Shown one piece after another: positions 1 to 9,020 of a stretch of 64,000 bases of DNA (position 1 is its first letter; each line of letters opens with the position of its first letter). The stretch spans positions 1 through 64,000 of the forward strand of contig JAFTFX010000022.1 of NCBI GenBank assembly GCA_017458225.1. The letters run 5' to 3'. This DNA is from Prevotella sp. (GTDB lineage: Bacteria; Bacteroidota; Bacteroidia; Bacteroidales; Bacteroidaceae). The notes under the pieces were generated by a model. That model saw only the letters and a program-made list of their open reading frames with translations, had not been told where the DNA came from and made no database searches. Both the position numbers and the translations under genes were made by a program.

Positions 1-86
1 GAGAGACGACCCAGACCGGACTGGTAAAACGCTTGCAAGAGAGATAAACGCTCTTCTTCACTGTAATTCCTTCGACTTTTACTCAT
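1..86 (-). CDS. N-terminal fragment of a probable transposase or HTH protein, cut by the window edge
   Basis: The minus strand from 86 down to the edge is open for 28 codons and begins MSKSRRNYSEEERLSLLQ. A basic start followed by an acidic-polar helix of this kind is common in the small DNA-binding subunit of IS transposases (IS66- or IS3-type OrfA), but nothing beyond the first helix is visible. An inverted repeat lies just upstream at 94-119. The assignment to a transposase is inference from this short stretch only; another helix-turn-helix regulator is possible. Confidence 0.4.
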   Translation of the reverse strand, partial: MSKSRRNYSEEERLSLLQAFYQSGLGRL

Positions 87-93
87 AATTGTT

Positions 94-119
94 ACACATT
101 TAATTGGTTATAAATGTGT
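94..119. repeat. 9-bp inverted repeat upstream of the edge ORF
   Basis: ACACATTTA at 94-102 and TAAATGTGT at 111-119 form perfect 9-bp arms around an 8-bp centre. The repeat sits 8 bp upstream of the start codon at 86, so it could be an operator or an element end. No further IS end is recognisable. Confidence 0.4.
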
Positions 120-214
120 CTACCTATATCAGTATAAGTCACAAATACCGCCAATTTGTAGTTTACACTTACAAGCAAAAGCGTCGGATAACGCAACATG
201 TAAGGCTATTCTAC

Positions 215-249
215 TAAAAAGAAGCACCCACCGTTGAGGTGAGTGCTTC
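215..249 (-). terminator. Rho-independent terminator of the ribosomal operon
   Basis: On the minus strand a 12-bp stem (GAAGCACTCACC with GGTGGGTGCTTC, one U-G pair) closes a 5-nt loop and is followed by a run of five T. It lies 34 bp after the rplQ stop and ends the long minus-strand operon. Confidence 0.9.
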
Positions 250-282
250 TTTATCAGTAGAGTTGTGTTCAATCTCGAGAGA

Positions 283-801
283 TTATTCAGCCTTGGGAGC
301 TTCTTCTGCCTCAGCGGCAGGAGCCTCTTCAGCAACGGCTTCGGCTGCGGGTGCCTCCTGTGCAGGAGCCTCGGCGGCCTTTGTAGACTTGCGAGAACGG
401 CGGGTTGCCTTCTTCTTGGTCTCGTTGGTCTTAGCCATTTCGGGATCAAAGTCTACCAGCTCGATGAAGCAGATCTGAGCAGCGTCGCCCTGACGGGTGC
501 CGAGCTTGATGATGCGTGTGTAGCCACCGGGACGGTCGCCTACCTTCTGCGATACTTCGCCGAAGAGCTCCTTGATGGCATCTTTGTTCTGCAGGTAGCT
601 GAATACTACACGACGGCTGTTGGTAGAGTCCTCCTTTGCCTTGGTGATGAGGGGCTCCACGTACTTCTTCAGGGCCTTAGCCTTTGCCACGGTCGTAGTG
701 ATTCTTTTGTGCATGATCAGCGAGATGGCCATGTTGGCAAGCATGGACGCGCGATGCGATGCAGTACGACCGAGATGGTTGAATTTTTTATTATGTCTCA
801 T
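283..801 (-). CDS. rplQ: 50S ribosomal protein L17
   Basis: L17 of the large subunit, near the exit of the peptide tunnel. The start [17 protein letters not shown] is the diagnostic L17 motif. The protein has 172 residues, longer than the roughly 120-130 of E. coli, because residues about 135-172 form a low-complexity tail of Ala, Glu and Pro (repeats of EAPAAEA). Acidic tails of this kind occur on other Bacteroidetes L17 proteins; their role is unknown. It is the last gene of the operon, after rpoA, and is followed by a strong terminator. Confidence 0.97.
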   Translation of the reverse strand: MRHNKKFNHLGRTASHRASMLANMAISLIMHKRITTTVAKAKALKKYVEPLITKAKEDSTNSRRVVFSYLQNKDAIKELFGEVSQKVGDRPGGYTRIIKLGTRQGDAAQICFIELVDFDPEMAKTNETKKKATRRSRKSTKAAEAPAQEAPAAEAVAEEAPAAEAEEAPKAE

Positions 802-813
802 TGTTTCTTTTTT

Positions 814-857
814 CTTATGGGACTTATAGGGCTTATAGGACTATGGTGCCTATAGGC
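814..857. repeat. 9-bp tandem repeats in the rpoA-rplQ spacer
   Basis: The spacer between the rpoA stop and the rplQ start is made of about five 9-bp units of the form CTTATRGGN (cttatggga, cttataggg, cttatagga, ctatggtgc, ctataggct). The same unit type fills the proA-argF' spacer at 37743-37841. Confidence 0.8.
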
Positions 858-1850
858 TTACTCCTTGTCCAGTTTATACTTACTGATGTCGGTTCCAAAC
901 GACAGATTCAGACTCTCGAGCAAATCATCAAGCTCAGTGAGCGATTTCTTACCGAAGTTGCGGAACTTCAAAAGGTCGGTCTTGTTGTACTGCACGAGAT
1001 CGCCGAGCGTCTCTACGTCGGCTGCCTTCAGACAGTTCAGTGCACGAACCGAGAGGTTCATGTCAACGAGCTTCGTCTTCAGCAACTGGCGCATGTGGAG
1101 CACTTCCTCATCGAACTCCTGGTTGCCCTCGACATCGTTGGTCTCGAGCGTGATCTTCTCGTCGGAGAAGAGCATGAAGTGGTAGATAAGGATCTTGGCT
1201 GCCTCTTTCAGAGCGTCCTTCGGGTGAATGGAACCGTCCGTGGTCACTTCCAGCACGAGCTTGTCGTAGTCGGTCTTCTGCTCGACACGATAGGGCTCTA
1301 CCGAGAACTTGACGTTACGGATGGGGGTGTAAATGGAGTCGATTGCTATTACGTTGACATCGGTGCAGAACTCACGGTTCTCGTCAGAGGGAACATAGCC
1401 GCGACCTTTGTTTATCGTAAGATCAATCTGCATTGAAGCTTTTGAGTCGAGATGACAAATCACCAAATCGGGATTTAACACTTCAAATCCGGTCAGATAC
1501 TTGCCGATGTCACCGGCCTTGAACTCGGTGGAATTCTCAACGGTGATGCTGACTTTCTCGTTCTCGAATTCTTCTACTACTTGCTTGAACCTAACTTGCT
1601 TCAGGTTCAAGATAATGTTGGTCACATCTTCCTTTACACCAGGAACGGATGAGAACTCGTGCTCAACACCGGCAATGCGGATGGTGTTGATAGCGTAGCC
1701 CTCAAGCGATGAAAGGAGTATGCGGCGCAGGGCGTTGCCGATGGTTACACCGAAGCCCGGCTCCAACGGACGAAATTCGAACTTGCCGAACTTGTCGTTG
1801 GCTTCCAACATTACCACTTTATCGGGTTTTTGAAATGCTAATATCGCCAT
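858..1850 (-). CDS. rpoA: DNA-directed RNA polymerase alpha subunit
   Basis: The alpha subunit nucleates assembly of RNA polymerase and contacts upstream promoter DNA and activators. The 330-residue length is normal. The N-terminal domain (about 1-235) has the conserved [20 protein letters not shown] stretch at residues 33-52. The C-terminal domain (about 250-320) has the helix-hairpin-helix motif around [10 protein letters not shown]. Its position between rpsD and rplQ is the standard alpha-operon order. Confidence 0.98.
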   Translation of the reverse strand: MAILAFQKPDKVVMLEANDKFGKFEFRPLEPGFGVTIGNALRRILLSSLEGYAINTIRIAGVEHEFSSVPGVKEDVTNIILNLKQVRFKQVVEEFENEKVSITVENSTEFKAGDIGKYLTGFEVLNPDLVICHLDSKASMQIDLTINKGRGYVPSDENREFCTDVNVIAIDSIYTPIRNVKFSVEPYRVEQKTDYDKLVLEVTTDGSIHPKDALKEAAKILIYHFMLFSDEKITLETNDVEGNQEFDEEVLHMRQLLKTKLVDMNLSVRALNCLKAADVETLGDLVQYNKTDLLKFRNFGKKSLTELDDLLESLNLSFGTDISKYKLDKE

Positions 1851-1864
1851 TAATTTAATGATTT

Positions 1865-2473
1865 TTAGTTCTTAGAGTACAACTCAACGATTAACTGCTC
1901 CTTAATGTTCTCGGGAATGTCGGCGCGCTCGGGGCGGTGCAAGAACTTGCCTGCCTTCTGCTGCTCGTCCCACTCAATCCAGGGGTACTTGCTGTGGTTG
2001 AAACCTGCCAGTGCCACCTCGATGACCTCGAGAGACTTGGCTTTCTCGCGAACGCCGATGATCTGACCGGGCTTCACGGAATAAGAAGGAATGTTCACTA
2101 CCTTGCCGTCGACAACGATGTGGCGGTGGCCAACGAGCTGACGGGCGGCTGCACGGGTAGGAGCAAGGCCCAGACGGAATACCACATTGTCGAGACGGCT
2201 CTCCAGCAGCTGAAGCAGCACCTCACCGGTGATACCCTCAGCCTTGGCGGCTTTCTCAAACATGATGCGGAACTGGCGCTCAAGCACTCCATAGGTGTAC
2301 TTGGCTTTCTGCTTCTCTGCCAGCATGACTGCATACTCCGACTGCTTGCGGCGACGGTTCTGGCCATGCTGTCCAGGAGGGAAGTTTCTCCTGGACAAAA
2401 CTTTGTCCGGTCCGTAGATGGCTTCGCCAAAACGGCGGGCAATTTTAGATTTCGGTCCAATATACTTTGCCAT
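1865..2473 (-). CDS. rpsD: 30S ribosomal protein S4
   Basis: S4 is a primary binder of 16S rRNA in the small-subunit body. At 202 residues it starts [17 protein letters not shown] and contains the S4 RNA-binding domain (about 90-150) with [20 protein letters not shown] and [11 protein letters not shown]. No zinc cysteines are present near the N terminus, so this is the zinc-free form. It lies 14 bp upstream of rpoA, consistent with co-transcription. Confidence 0.98.
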   Translation of the reverse strand: MAKYIGPKSKIARRFGEAIYGPDKVLSRRNFPPGQHGQNRRRKQSEYAVMLAEKQKAKYTYGVLERQFRIMFEKAAKAEGITGEVLLQLLESRLDNVVFRLGLAPTRAAARQLVGHRHIVVDGKVVNIPSYSVKPGQIIGVREKAKSLEVIEVALAGFNHSKYPWIEWDEQQKAGKFLHRPERADIPENIKEQLIVELYSKN

Positions 2474-2513
2474 AATTATAAAAAAGTGTTTTTGTTTTTT
2501 TACTTATTAGAAA

Positions 2514-2549
2514 TACTAGTCCTACTAGTCATACTAGAGCTACTAGTCT
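2514..2549. repeat. 9-bp tandem repeats in the rpsK-rpsD spacer
   Basis: Four 9-bp units in exact phase (tactagtcc, tactagtca, tactagagc, tactagtct) fill about half of the 81-bp spacer. Each contains the ACTAGT palindrome or a one-base variant. Confidence 0.8.
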
Positions 2550-2554
2550 TTTTA

Positions 2555-2944
2555 TTAAACGCGACGGCGCTTCGGGGGACGGCAGCCATTGTGTGGCAGT
2601 GGCGTAACGTCGACAATCTCTGTTACCTCGATGCCTGCACCATGCACGGCACGGATGGCCGACTCACGACCGTTACCGGGACCCTTCACGTAGGCCTTCA
2701 CCTTGCGCAGACCCAGGTCGAAAGCAACCTTTGCGCAATCCTCGGCTGCCATCTGGGCAGCATACGGGGTGTTCTTCTTAGAACCACGGAAGCCCATCTT
2801 ACCTGCCGACGACCAAGAGATCACCTGACCCTCGTCGTTAGCCAAAGATACGATAATGTTATTGAAAGAACTGTGAACATGAAGCTGGCCAACGGCGTTT
2901 ACCTTCACGTTTCTCTTCTTAGAAGCGACTGTTTTCTTTGCCAT
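2555..2944 (-). CDS. rpsK: 30S ribosomal protein S11
   Basis: S11 belongs to the platform of the small subunit, near the mRNA exit channel. The 129-residue protein has the conserved block [16 protein letters not shown] (about 22-37) and the C-terminal [20 protein letters not shown]. It follows rpsM in the usual alpha-operon order. Confidence 0.98.
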   Translation of the reverse strand: MAKKTVASKKRNVKVNAVGQLHVHSSFNNIIVSLANDEGQVISWSSAGKMGFRGSKKNTPYAAQMAAEDCAKVAFDLGLRKVKAYVKGPGNGRESAIRAVHGAGIEVTEIVDVTPLPHNGCRPPKRRRV

Positions 2945-3021
2945 AGTAATTCTTAATTCTTAATTGTTCATCGCGAATGCGAAAACTCTTAATTCTTAAC
3001 TTTTAATTCTTAACTCTAAAA

Positions 3022-3402
3022 TTACTTCGTGGCCTTCTTCTTGTTTGCAACAGTCTTCTTCTTACCTTTGCGAGTGCGAGCATTGTTCTTCGTGCTCTGG
3101 CCACGCACGGGCAGACCATTACGATGACGGACACCACGGTAGCAACCAATATCCATCAGGCGCTTGATGTTCAACTGGATCTCGCTGCGGAGATCACCTT
3201 CTACTTTGAATTCAGCGCCGATGATTTCACGGATTTTGGCTGCCTGATCGTCGCTCCACTCGCTGACTTTCAGGTCGCGGCTCACGCCGGCCTTGTCCAA
3301 GATCTTTGCTGAACTACTTCGACCAATACCATAGATATAGGTCAATGCGATTTCGCCACGCTTGTTCTGGGGCAAATCTACTCCAACAATTCTTATTGCC
3401 AT
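3022..3402 (-). CDS. rpsM: 30S ribosomal protein S13
   Basis: S13 sits in the head of the small subunit and contacts L5 and P-site tRNA. The 126-residue protein begins [20 protein letters not shown], shows the helix-two-turn-helix region [18 protein letters not shown], and has a basic tail with [20 protein letters not shown]. The 77-bp spacer to rpsK is AT-rich with repeated ATTCTTAA octamers. Confidence 0.98.
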   Translation of the reverse strand: MAIRIVGVDLPQNKRGEIALTYIYGIGRSSSAKILDKAGVSRDLKVSEWSDDQAAKIREIIGAEFKVEGDLRSEIQLNIKRLMDIGCYRGVRHRNGLPVRGQSTKNNARTRKGKKKTVANKKKATK

Positions 3403-3517
3403 TTGTTGTTTAAATGATGAAAAATAATAAAATAAAAATCGATTTTCTGCTAAAAAGCATGCAAAGGTAAGGAAATAAGACGATATTTCCTACCTTTGTT
3501 ATGCTTATTTAACATTT

Positions 3518-3634
3518 TTAACCCTGACGCATCTTGTACTTGGGGTTCTTCTTGTTGATAACGAACAGACGACCCTTACGACGAACGATCTTGCAGTCGG
3601 GTGTACGCTTCTTCAATGATGCTCTTGTCTTCAT
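3518..3634 (-). CDS. rpmJ: 50S ribosomal protein L36, zinc-free form
   Basis: A 38-codon frame encodes a protein beginning [20 protein letters not shown] and ending KYKMRQG, an unmistakable L36. Canonical L36 binds zinc through a Cys-Cys-Cys-His set. Here only one Cys (residue 14) remains; residue 11 is Thr, residue 27 is Asn and the His position is Tyr, so zinc cannot be held. Zinc-free L36 paralogues are known in many bacteria. It sits between rpsM and infA, its usual place. Confidence 0.95.
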   Translation of the reverse strand: MKTRASLKKRTPDCKIVRRKGRLFVINKKNPKYKMRQG

Positions 3635-3652
3635 ATCGCTTTGTTGTATTGT

Positions 3653-3871
3653 TTATTTATATCTGAATACGATTCTACCCTTTGTCAGGTCATACGGACT
3701 CATTTCTACTTTCACCTTGTCACCGGGCAGGATGCGGATATAGTGCATTCGCATCTTACCGGAGATGTGTGCAATGATCTGCACACCGTTTTCCAGTTCT
3801 ACGCGGAACATTGCGTTCGAGAGACTCTCGATGATGGTTCCGTCCTGCTCGATAGCGGATTGTTTTGCCAT
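3653..3871 (-). CDS. infA: Translation initiation factor IF-1
   Basis: IF-1 binds the A site of the 30S subunit during initiation. The 72-residue protein is one OB-fold with the family signatures [21 protein letters not shown] and [21 protein letters not shown]. It lies 9 bp downstream of map and 18 bp upstream of rpmJ. Confidence 0.98.
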   Translation of the reverse strand: MAKQSAIEQDGTIIESLSNAMFRVELENGVQIIAHISGKMRMHYIRILPGDKVKVEMSPYDLTKGRIVFRYK

Positions 3872-3880
3872 GCTTTAAGT

Positions 3881-4681
3881 TTAATAAAGTTTTCCTTCTA
3901 TTGATTCTACTTCTTCGAATGATGATAAGATCTCGGCCTTGCCCCGGCGGATGGCAATGGTGTGCTCAAAGTGGGCGGCAGGCTTGCCGTCGCGTGTGCA
4001 GACACTCCAACGGTCGGGTAGGAGATAGATGTCGCGCTTGCCCATGGTAATCATCGGCTCGATGGCGATGCACATACTGGCTTTCAGTTTTGGGCCTTCG
4101 CCTCTGCGGCCGTAGTTGGGCACGGGAGGATCTTCGTGCATCTCGCGCCCGATGCCATGGCCTGTGAGCTCATGGACGATACCATAGCCTTTGGCTGAGC
4201 AGTGCTTCTCGACGGTGTAGCTGATGTCTCCTACATTTGCTCCCGCCACTGCCACCTCGATGCCCTTGTAGAGCGCTTCCTTGGTGGTTCGAAGCAGCTG
4301 TTTTACTTCGTCGGACACTTCGCCTACACAGTAGGTGTAGCAGGAGTCGCCGTTGAAGCCGTTGAGAAGAGTTCCGCAGTCGATGGAGATGATGTCTCCC
4401 TCCTTGAGAACGGTTCTCGCGCTGGGTACCCCGTGAACCACTACATCGTTTACCGATGTGCAGATGCTTGCGGGAAACGGCCCTCCGTATGGATTAGGGA
4501 ACCCCTTGAATGTGGGGATTGCCCCGTTGTCGCGAATGAACTCCTCGGCAATCTTGTCCAACTGGAGGGTCGTTACACCAGGCTTGATATATCTTGCCAA
4601 TTCGCCAAGCGTACGGCCTACAAGTCGGTTGGCCTGGCGCATCAGTTCGATCTCGTCTTCAGTCTTCAGAAATATGTTCAC
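3881..4681 (-). CDS. map: Type I methionine aminopeptidase
   Basis: Removes the initiator methionine from nascent proteins. The pita-bread fold residues are visible: His in VVHGVP, metal Asp in SIDCG and FNGDS, His in TGHGIG, Glu in CIAIEPM. Length 266 is normal. The start codon is GTG (4679-4681): the only in-register upstream ATG region is interrupted by a stop. It lies between secY and infA, the common order where adk is absent from the cluster. Confidence 0.96.
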   Translation of the reverse strand: MNIFLKTEDEIELMRQANRLVGRTLGELARYIKPGVTTLQLDKIAEEFIRDNGAIPTFKGFPNPYGGPFPASICTSVNDVVVHGVPSARTVLKEGDIISIDCGTLLNGFNGDSCYTYCVGEVSDEVKQLLRTTKEALYKGIEVAVAGANVGDISYTVEKHCSAKGYGIVHELTGHGIGREMHEDPPVPNYGRRGEGPKLKASMCIAIEPMITMGKRDIYLLPDRWSVCTRDGKPAAHFEHTIAIRRGKAEILSSFEEVESIEGKLY

Positions 4682-4745
4682 TTTCGTGCACCTTTTCTCG
4701 TCTGTGCCTATGCAAGGCTCATGACTTCTTGAAAACGTTTATTTC

Positions 4746-6089
4746 TTAATAGGCTGCAACACCGCCACGGCCATGGATGCGGCCAGAGCTGAGCAGACCA
4801 TCGTAGTGGCGCATCAGCAGGTGGCTCTCAATCTGCTGCAGGGTGTCGAGCACCACACCTACAAGGATGAGCAGTGATGTTCCGCCAAAGAACTGGGAGA
4901 AAGCATCCTGTACGTCCAGCAGGCTTGCGAATGCCGGCATGATGGCGATGAAGGCGATGAACAGCGAACCGGGCAGCGTGATGCGCGACATCACCGTGTC
5001 GATGTAGTCGGCTGTGTCCTTTCCGGGCTTCACACCAGGAATGAATCCGTTGTTGCGCTTCATGTCCTCAGCCATCTGCGTGGGATTGAGGGTGATAGCC
5101 GTGTAGAAATTGGTGAATGCGATTATCAGCAGGGCAAACACCAAGTTGTACATCCAACTGTGGTGATCGAGCATGGCGCGGAGCAGCCAGCTGGCATTCT
5201 CCGGATTGGTGTACTGAATGATGGTCAACGGGATGAACATGATTGCCTGGGCAAAGATGATTGGCATCACGTTGGCTGCAAACAGCTTCAAGGGAATGTA
5301 CTGACGGGCACCGCCATACTGCTTGTTACCGACAATGCGCTTAGCATACTGTACGGGGATCTTGCGGACACCCTGTACCAGAACAATGGCTGCACAAACA
5401 ACTGCATAAAGAATGATCAGCTCGATGAGGAACATCACGATACCGCCACCGCTGATGGCAGTGAAGCGCGATGTGAGCTCCTGGATGAAGGCCTGTGGCA
5501 GGCGTGCCACGATACCGATCATGATGATCATCGAGATACCATTGCCTATACCTTTATCTGTAATGCGCTCACCCAACCAAAGGATGAACATACTTCCTGC
5601 GGCGAGGATGACGGTTGCGGGGAACATGAAGACGGGCCAGCTGATGCCTGTTGCCAGGGCAGCACCTGCCTGCATCTTCAGGTTGATCAGGTAGCTCGGT
5701 GCCTGAAACAGTAGGATGGCTACTGTCAGGTACCGAGTGTACATGCTGATCTTTTTGCGTCCGCTCTCACCTTCGCGCTGCATCTTCTGGAAATAAGGCA
5801 CAGCGACAGCAAGAAGCTGCATAACGATAGAAGCCGAGATGTAAGGCATGATTCCAAGTGCAAAGATAGATGCATTGGAAAATGCTCCACCAGAGAACAT
5901 GTCCAACAGTGACATCAAGCCACCTGCCGTCTGCTTTTGGAGCGTGTCCAGCATGCCGGGGTTGATACCGGGAAGTACGACGAACGAGCCAAAGCGATAG
6001 ATGGCCACGAACAATACCGTGATGCCAATGCGAGCCCGCAGGTCCTCAACCTTCCAAATGTTCTTCAGTGTCTCTATAAACTTCTTCAT
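4746..6089 (-). CDS. secY: Preprotein translocase channel subunit SecY
   Basis: Forms the SecYEG channel in the inner membrane. The 447-residue protein has about ten hydrophobic segments, an N-terminal FIETLKNIWKVEDLRARIG, and typical SecY blocks such as FALGIMPYISASIVMQLL (plug and TM2 region) and TLPGSLFIAFIAIMPAF. It follows rplO after 7 bp, as in most bacterial spc operons. Confidence 0.98.
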   Translation of the reverse strand: MKKFIETLKNIWKVEDLRARIGITVLFVAIYRFGSFVVLPGINPGMLDTLQKQTAGGLMSLLDMFSGGAFSNASIFALGIMPYISASIVMQLLAVAVPYFQKMQREGESGRKKISMYTRYLTVAILLFQAPSYLINLKMQAGAALATGISWPVFMFPATVILAAGSMFILWLGERITDKGIGNGISMIIMIGIVARLPQAFIQELTSRFTAISGGGIVMFLIELIILYAVVCAAIVLVQGVRKIPVQYAKRIVGNKQYGGARQYIPLKLFAANVMPIIFAQAIMFIPLTIIQYTNPENASWLLRAMLDHHSWMYNLVFALLIIAFTNFYTAITLNPTQMAEDMKRNNGFIPGVKPGKDTADYIDTVMSRITLPGSLFIAFIAIMPAFASLLDVQDAFSQFFGGTSLLILVGVVLDTLQQIESHLLMRHYDGLLSSGRIHGRGGVAAY

Positions 6090-6096
6090 GTTAAGC

Positions 6097-6543
6097 TTAG
6101 ATTATTGTTGCGTTTCCACCTACTGCTTTAATAGCCTCTTCGGCTTTCTTCGAGAAAGCATTGGCCTCTACTTCCAACTTGGCCTTCAGTTCGCCGTTGC
6201 CCAGAATCTTTACCAGCTCCTTGCCGTTGGTCAGGCCAGCGGCTACCAGCTCGTCGATTCCGATCTTGGTGAGGTTCTTCTCTTCAGCAAGCTTCTGAAG
6301 AGTTGAGAGGTTCACTGCGAAGTACTCCTTGTGGTTGATGTTCTTAAAGCCGAACTTAGGCAGACGGCGCTGCAGAGGCATCTGACCACCTTCAAAACCA
6401 ATCTTTCTCTTATAGCCTGAGCGAGCCTTTGCACCCTTGTGACCACGGGTAGAAGTGCCACCGAGACCCGAACCGGGACCGCGACCAATTCTGCGACGTG
6501 AGTGGGTAGAACCCTCAGCAGGCTTCAAATTATTCAGTTTCAT
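6097..6543 (-). CDS. rplO: 50S ribosomal protein L15
   Basis: A 148-residue L15. The N terminus is basic and Gly-rich, with RRRIGRGPGSGLGGTSTRGHKGAKAR, which threads into 23S rRNA. The C-terminal half is the globular L18e/L15P fold. It is directly upstream of secY. Confidence 0.98.
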   Translation of the reverse strand: MKLNNLKPAEGSTHSRRRIGRGPGSGLGGTSTRGHKGAKARSGYKRKIGFEGGQMPLQRRLPKFGFKNINHKEYFAVNLSTLQKLAEEKNLTKIGIDELVAAGLTNGKELVKILGNGELKAKLEVEANAFSKKAEEAIKAVGGNATII

Positions 6544-6575
6544 AATTGAATTCTCTTTTAAAAGTTGATGATTGT

Positions 6576-6752
6576 TTAGTCAATAACGGCCACCAGATGA
6601 TGAACCTTGCGAATCATACCACGGATAGCAGGGGTGTCTTCCTTCTCGACCACCTGGGAGATCTTGCGAAGTCCGAGAGCCTCGAGGGTACGCTTCTGGT
6701 CAACGGGATAACCGATCTTACTCTTTATCTGCTGAATCTTAATTGTTGCCAT
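6576..6752 (-). CDS. rpmD: 50S ribosomal protein L30
   Basis: A 58-codon frame between rpsE and rplO, starting [20 protein letters not shown] and ending [11 protein letters not shown]. The pattern KIGYP...[12 protein letters not shown] and the short length are diagnostic of bacterial L30. It begins 16 bp after the rpsE stop. Confidence 0.97.
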   Translation of the reverse strand: MATIKIQQIKSKIGYPVDQKRTLEALGLRKISQVVEKEDTPAIRGMIRKVHHLVAVID

Positions 6753-6768
6753 AGTCTTTGCCTCCTAT

Positions 6769-7281
6769 TTATCCTCTAAATACTTTGTCCATACTGATAC
6801 CGCGTGTGCCGGCCACGGTGTAGGCATCGCGCATCTGGCACAGGGCCTCGATGGTGGCCTTCACCAGGTTGTGGGGGTTCGACGAACCCTTCGACTTGGC
6901 GAGCACATCCTTAATACCGACACTCTCCAGAACGGCACGCATAGCACCACCGGCCACCAGACCAGTACCTGCTGCGGCGGGCTTCAGGAATACCTGTGCA
7001 CCACCGAAGTGTGCCTCCATCTCGTGAGGAATGGTACCATTCAACACAGGAACTTTTACAAGGTTCTTCTTAGCTGCCTCTACACCCTTGGCGATGGCGG
7101 CGGTAACTTCGCCAGCCTTGCCGAGGCCCCAGCCAATCACACCGTTGCCGTCACCGACAACCACGATGGCTGCGAAAGTAAAAGTGCGACCGCCCTTCGT
7201 TACCTTGGTAACACGGTTGATGGCAACCAGTCTGTCTTTCAGTTCTACGTCACTATTTACTCTAACTTTGTTCATTGCCAT
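6769..7281 (-). CDS. rpsE: 30S ribosomal protein S5
   Basis: S5 contributes to decoding accuracy and mRNA unwinding at the entry site. The 170-residue protein has the double-stranded RNA-binding fold at about 17-83 ([19 protein letters not shown], then [10 protein letters not shown]) and the C-terminal domain with [19 protein letters not shown]. It lies 6 bp after rplR. Confidence 0.98.
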   Translation of the reverse strand: MAMNKVRVNSDVELKDRLVAINRVTKVTKGGRTFTFAAIVVVGDGNGVIGWGLGKAGEVTAAIAKGVEAAKKNLVKVPVLNGTIPHEMEAHFGGAQVFLKPAAAGTGLVAGGAMRAVLESVGIKDVLAKSKGSSNPHNLVKATIEALCQMRDAYTVAGTRGISMDKVFRG

Positions 7282-7287
7282 AATCGT

Positions 7288-7632
7288 TTAAAAATTAAGT
7301 CCACCTTTACGTGCTGCATCAGCGAGCGACTTTACGCGGCCGTGATAGAGATAGCCGTTACGGTCGAAGACAACGGCGGTCACGCCTGCCTCCTTGGCCT
7401 TGGCAGCAATCAGCTCACCAACCTTCTCAGCCTGCTGAATCTTCGGCATAGCCTCCAGACCCAGTGAAGATGCTGCTGCGAGTGTTTTACCTTCCAAATC
7501 ATTAATCACCTGAGCGTAGATCTGCTTGTTGCTGCGGAAGACGCTCATACGGGGACGCTCGGCAGTGCCGAACACGCTCTTGCGAATTCTGTATTTGATC
7601 TTAATTCGTCTCTGTTCTTTCTTTGTTGTCAT
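7288..7632 (-). CDS. rplR: 50S ribosomal protein L18
   Basis: L18 binds 5S rRNA. The 114-residue protein begins [20 protein letters not shown] and has the conserved [19 protein letters not shown] and the final [20 protein letters not shown] block. It lies between rplF and rpsE. Confidence 0.98.
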   Translation of the reverse strand: MTTKKEQRRIKIKYRIRKSVFGTAERPRMSVFRSNKQIYAQVINDLEGKTLAAASSLGLEAMPKIQQAEKVGELIAAKAKEAGVTAVVFDRNGYLYHGRVKSLADAARKGGLNF

Positions 7633-7655
7633 GATAATTAATCTTTAAGCGTTAA

Positions 7656-8225
7656 TTACTTAGCTGAAGCCGACTTACCCGACTTGCGACGGATAACTTC
7701 ACCCTTGAACAAAATACCCTTTCCTTTGTAAGGCTCAGGCATACGGAAAGAACGGATCTTAGCACAAATCATACCAAGAAGCTGCTTGTCTGCGCTCTCC
7801 AGAATAATCTGGGGGTTCTGGTTACGCTCCGACTTCGTCTCAACCTTTACTTCTTTGGGAAGCTGGATGAAAATGGGGTGCGTATAACCGAGCGAGAACT
7901 CAATGAGGTTGCCCTGGTTGGATACACGGTAACCGACACCTACGAGCTCCATCTCCTTCTTGTAACCCTCGCTCACACCAACAACCATGTTGTTCACCAG
8001 TGCGCGATAGAGACCGTGGAAGGCCTGCTTCTGCTTCTGGTTGACAGGGCTGTTCTCGTCAATCTCGAAGGTCACGTGACCATCTTCGATTTTTACGTTG
8101 ATTGACTTGTCGACTTTCTGTGAAAGTTCACCCTTGGGGCCTTTAACGGTAACGACACCGTCCTTGTCCTGTGCTACGGTAACACCGGCAGGAATACTAA
8201 TTGGCAATTTTCCTATTCTTGACAT
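7656..8225 (-). CDS. rplF: 50S ribosomal protein L6
   Basis: The 189-residue protein shows the two repeated L6 folds. It starts MSRIGKLPISIPAGVTV and has the C-terminal signature PEPYKGKGILFKGEVIRRK. L6 sits near the factor-binding site of the large subunit. It lies in the spc order S8-L6-L18. Confidence 0.98.
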   Translation of the reverse strand: MSRIGKLPISIPAGVTVAQDKDGVVTVKGPKGELSQKVDKSINVKIEDGHVTFEIDENSPVNQKQKQAFHGLYRALVNNMVVGVSEGYKKEMELVGVGYRVSNQGNLIEFSLGYTHPIFIQLPKEVKVETKSERNQNPQIILESADKQLLGMICAKIRSFRMPEPYKGKGILFKGEVIRRKSGKSASAK

Positions 8226-8239
8226 ATTCTATCCTCCAA

Positions 8240-8635
8240 TTAATAAACGTAGCAAAGAACCTCACCGCCAATCTTCTGCTGTGCGGCCTCTTTGTCTGTC
8301 ATTACACCTTTAGACGTAGATAAGATAGCGATACCCAGTCCGTTAATTACTCGCGGCATGTCCTTGTAGCCAGTGTACTTGCGGAGACCTGGCGTTGACA
8401 CTCTCTTAAGATACTTGATGGCGTTCTCTTTGGTAGCGGGATCATACTTCAAGGCAACCTTGATTGTTCCCTGAGGGCCATCCTCGATGAACTTGTAGTT
8501 CAGGATGTAACCTTTCTCGAAGAGGATTTTTGTGATCTCCTTCTTCAAGTTTGAAGCTGGTACTTCTACAACACGGTGATTAGCCATGATTGCATTTCTC
8601 AACCTCGTCAGAAAATCTGCTATTGGATCTGTCAT
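8240..8635 (-). CDS. rpsH: 30S ribosomal protein S8
   Basis: The 131-residue S8 begins MTDPIADFLTRLRNAIMANH and ends with the diagnostic GIAILSTSKGVMTDKEA and a GGEVLCYVY terminus. It binds the central domain of 16S rRNA. In E. coli S8 is also the translational repressor of the spc operon; whether that holds here is not visible. Confidence 0.98.
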   Translation of the reverse strand: MTDPIADFLTRLRNAIMANHRVVEVPASNLKKEITKILFEKGYILNYKFIEDGPQGTIKVALKYDPATKENAIKYLKRVSTPGLRKYTGYKDMPRVINGLGIAILSTSKGVMTDKEAAQQKIGGEVLCYVY

Positions 8636-8696
8636 AAATTATAAATGTTTAATTAATCGGGACTCCCCCGACAATATTAAAAAATAATGCTCTTTC

Positions 8697-9014
8697 TTAC
8701 CAGCTGGCCTTCTTCACTCCAGGGATGAGACCGCTTGAAGCCATCTCACGGAACTGGATACGTGAAAGACCGAACTGACGCATGTATCCCTTGGGACGAC
8801 CCGTCACCTTGCAACGGTTGTGCAGACGGATGGGGTTGGCGTTACGGGGAATAGCCTGCAGCTTGCGGGCAGCTTCGTAGGCGGCCATAGCACCCTCTTC
8901 GGTGTTCACATCAGCCGTAGCGATGATCTTCTTCAGAGCGGCGCGCTTCTCAGCATACTGGGCAACCATTTTGGCGCGCTTGACCTCACGGGCCTTCATT
9001 GATTCTTTTGCCAT
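8697..9014 (-). CDS. rpsN: 30S ribosomal protein S14, zinc-free long form
   Basis: The 105-residue S14 has the C-terminal block [22 protein letters not shown] and the end [11 protein letters not shown]. The CxxC pairs of the short zinc-binding S14 are missing, so this is the long form. It starts 6 bp after the rplE stop. Confidence 0.98.
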   Translation of the reverse strand: MAKESMKAREVKRAKMVAQYAEKRAALKKIIATADVNTEEGAMAAYEAARKLQAIPRNANPIRLHNRCKVTGRPKGYMRQFGLSRIQFREMASSGLIPGVKKASW

Positions 9015-9020
9015 ATTCTC

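Noticed and set aside
1937-2956. 339-residue plus-strand ORF across rpsD and rpsK
   Set aside because: It is antisense to two certain ribosomal genes, has no promoter or recognised domain, and reflects codon bias of the opposite strand. The many similar long antisense frames over secY, rplC, fumarase and the alginate-lyase-family gene were dropped for the same reason.
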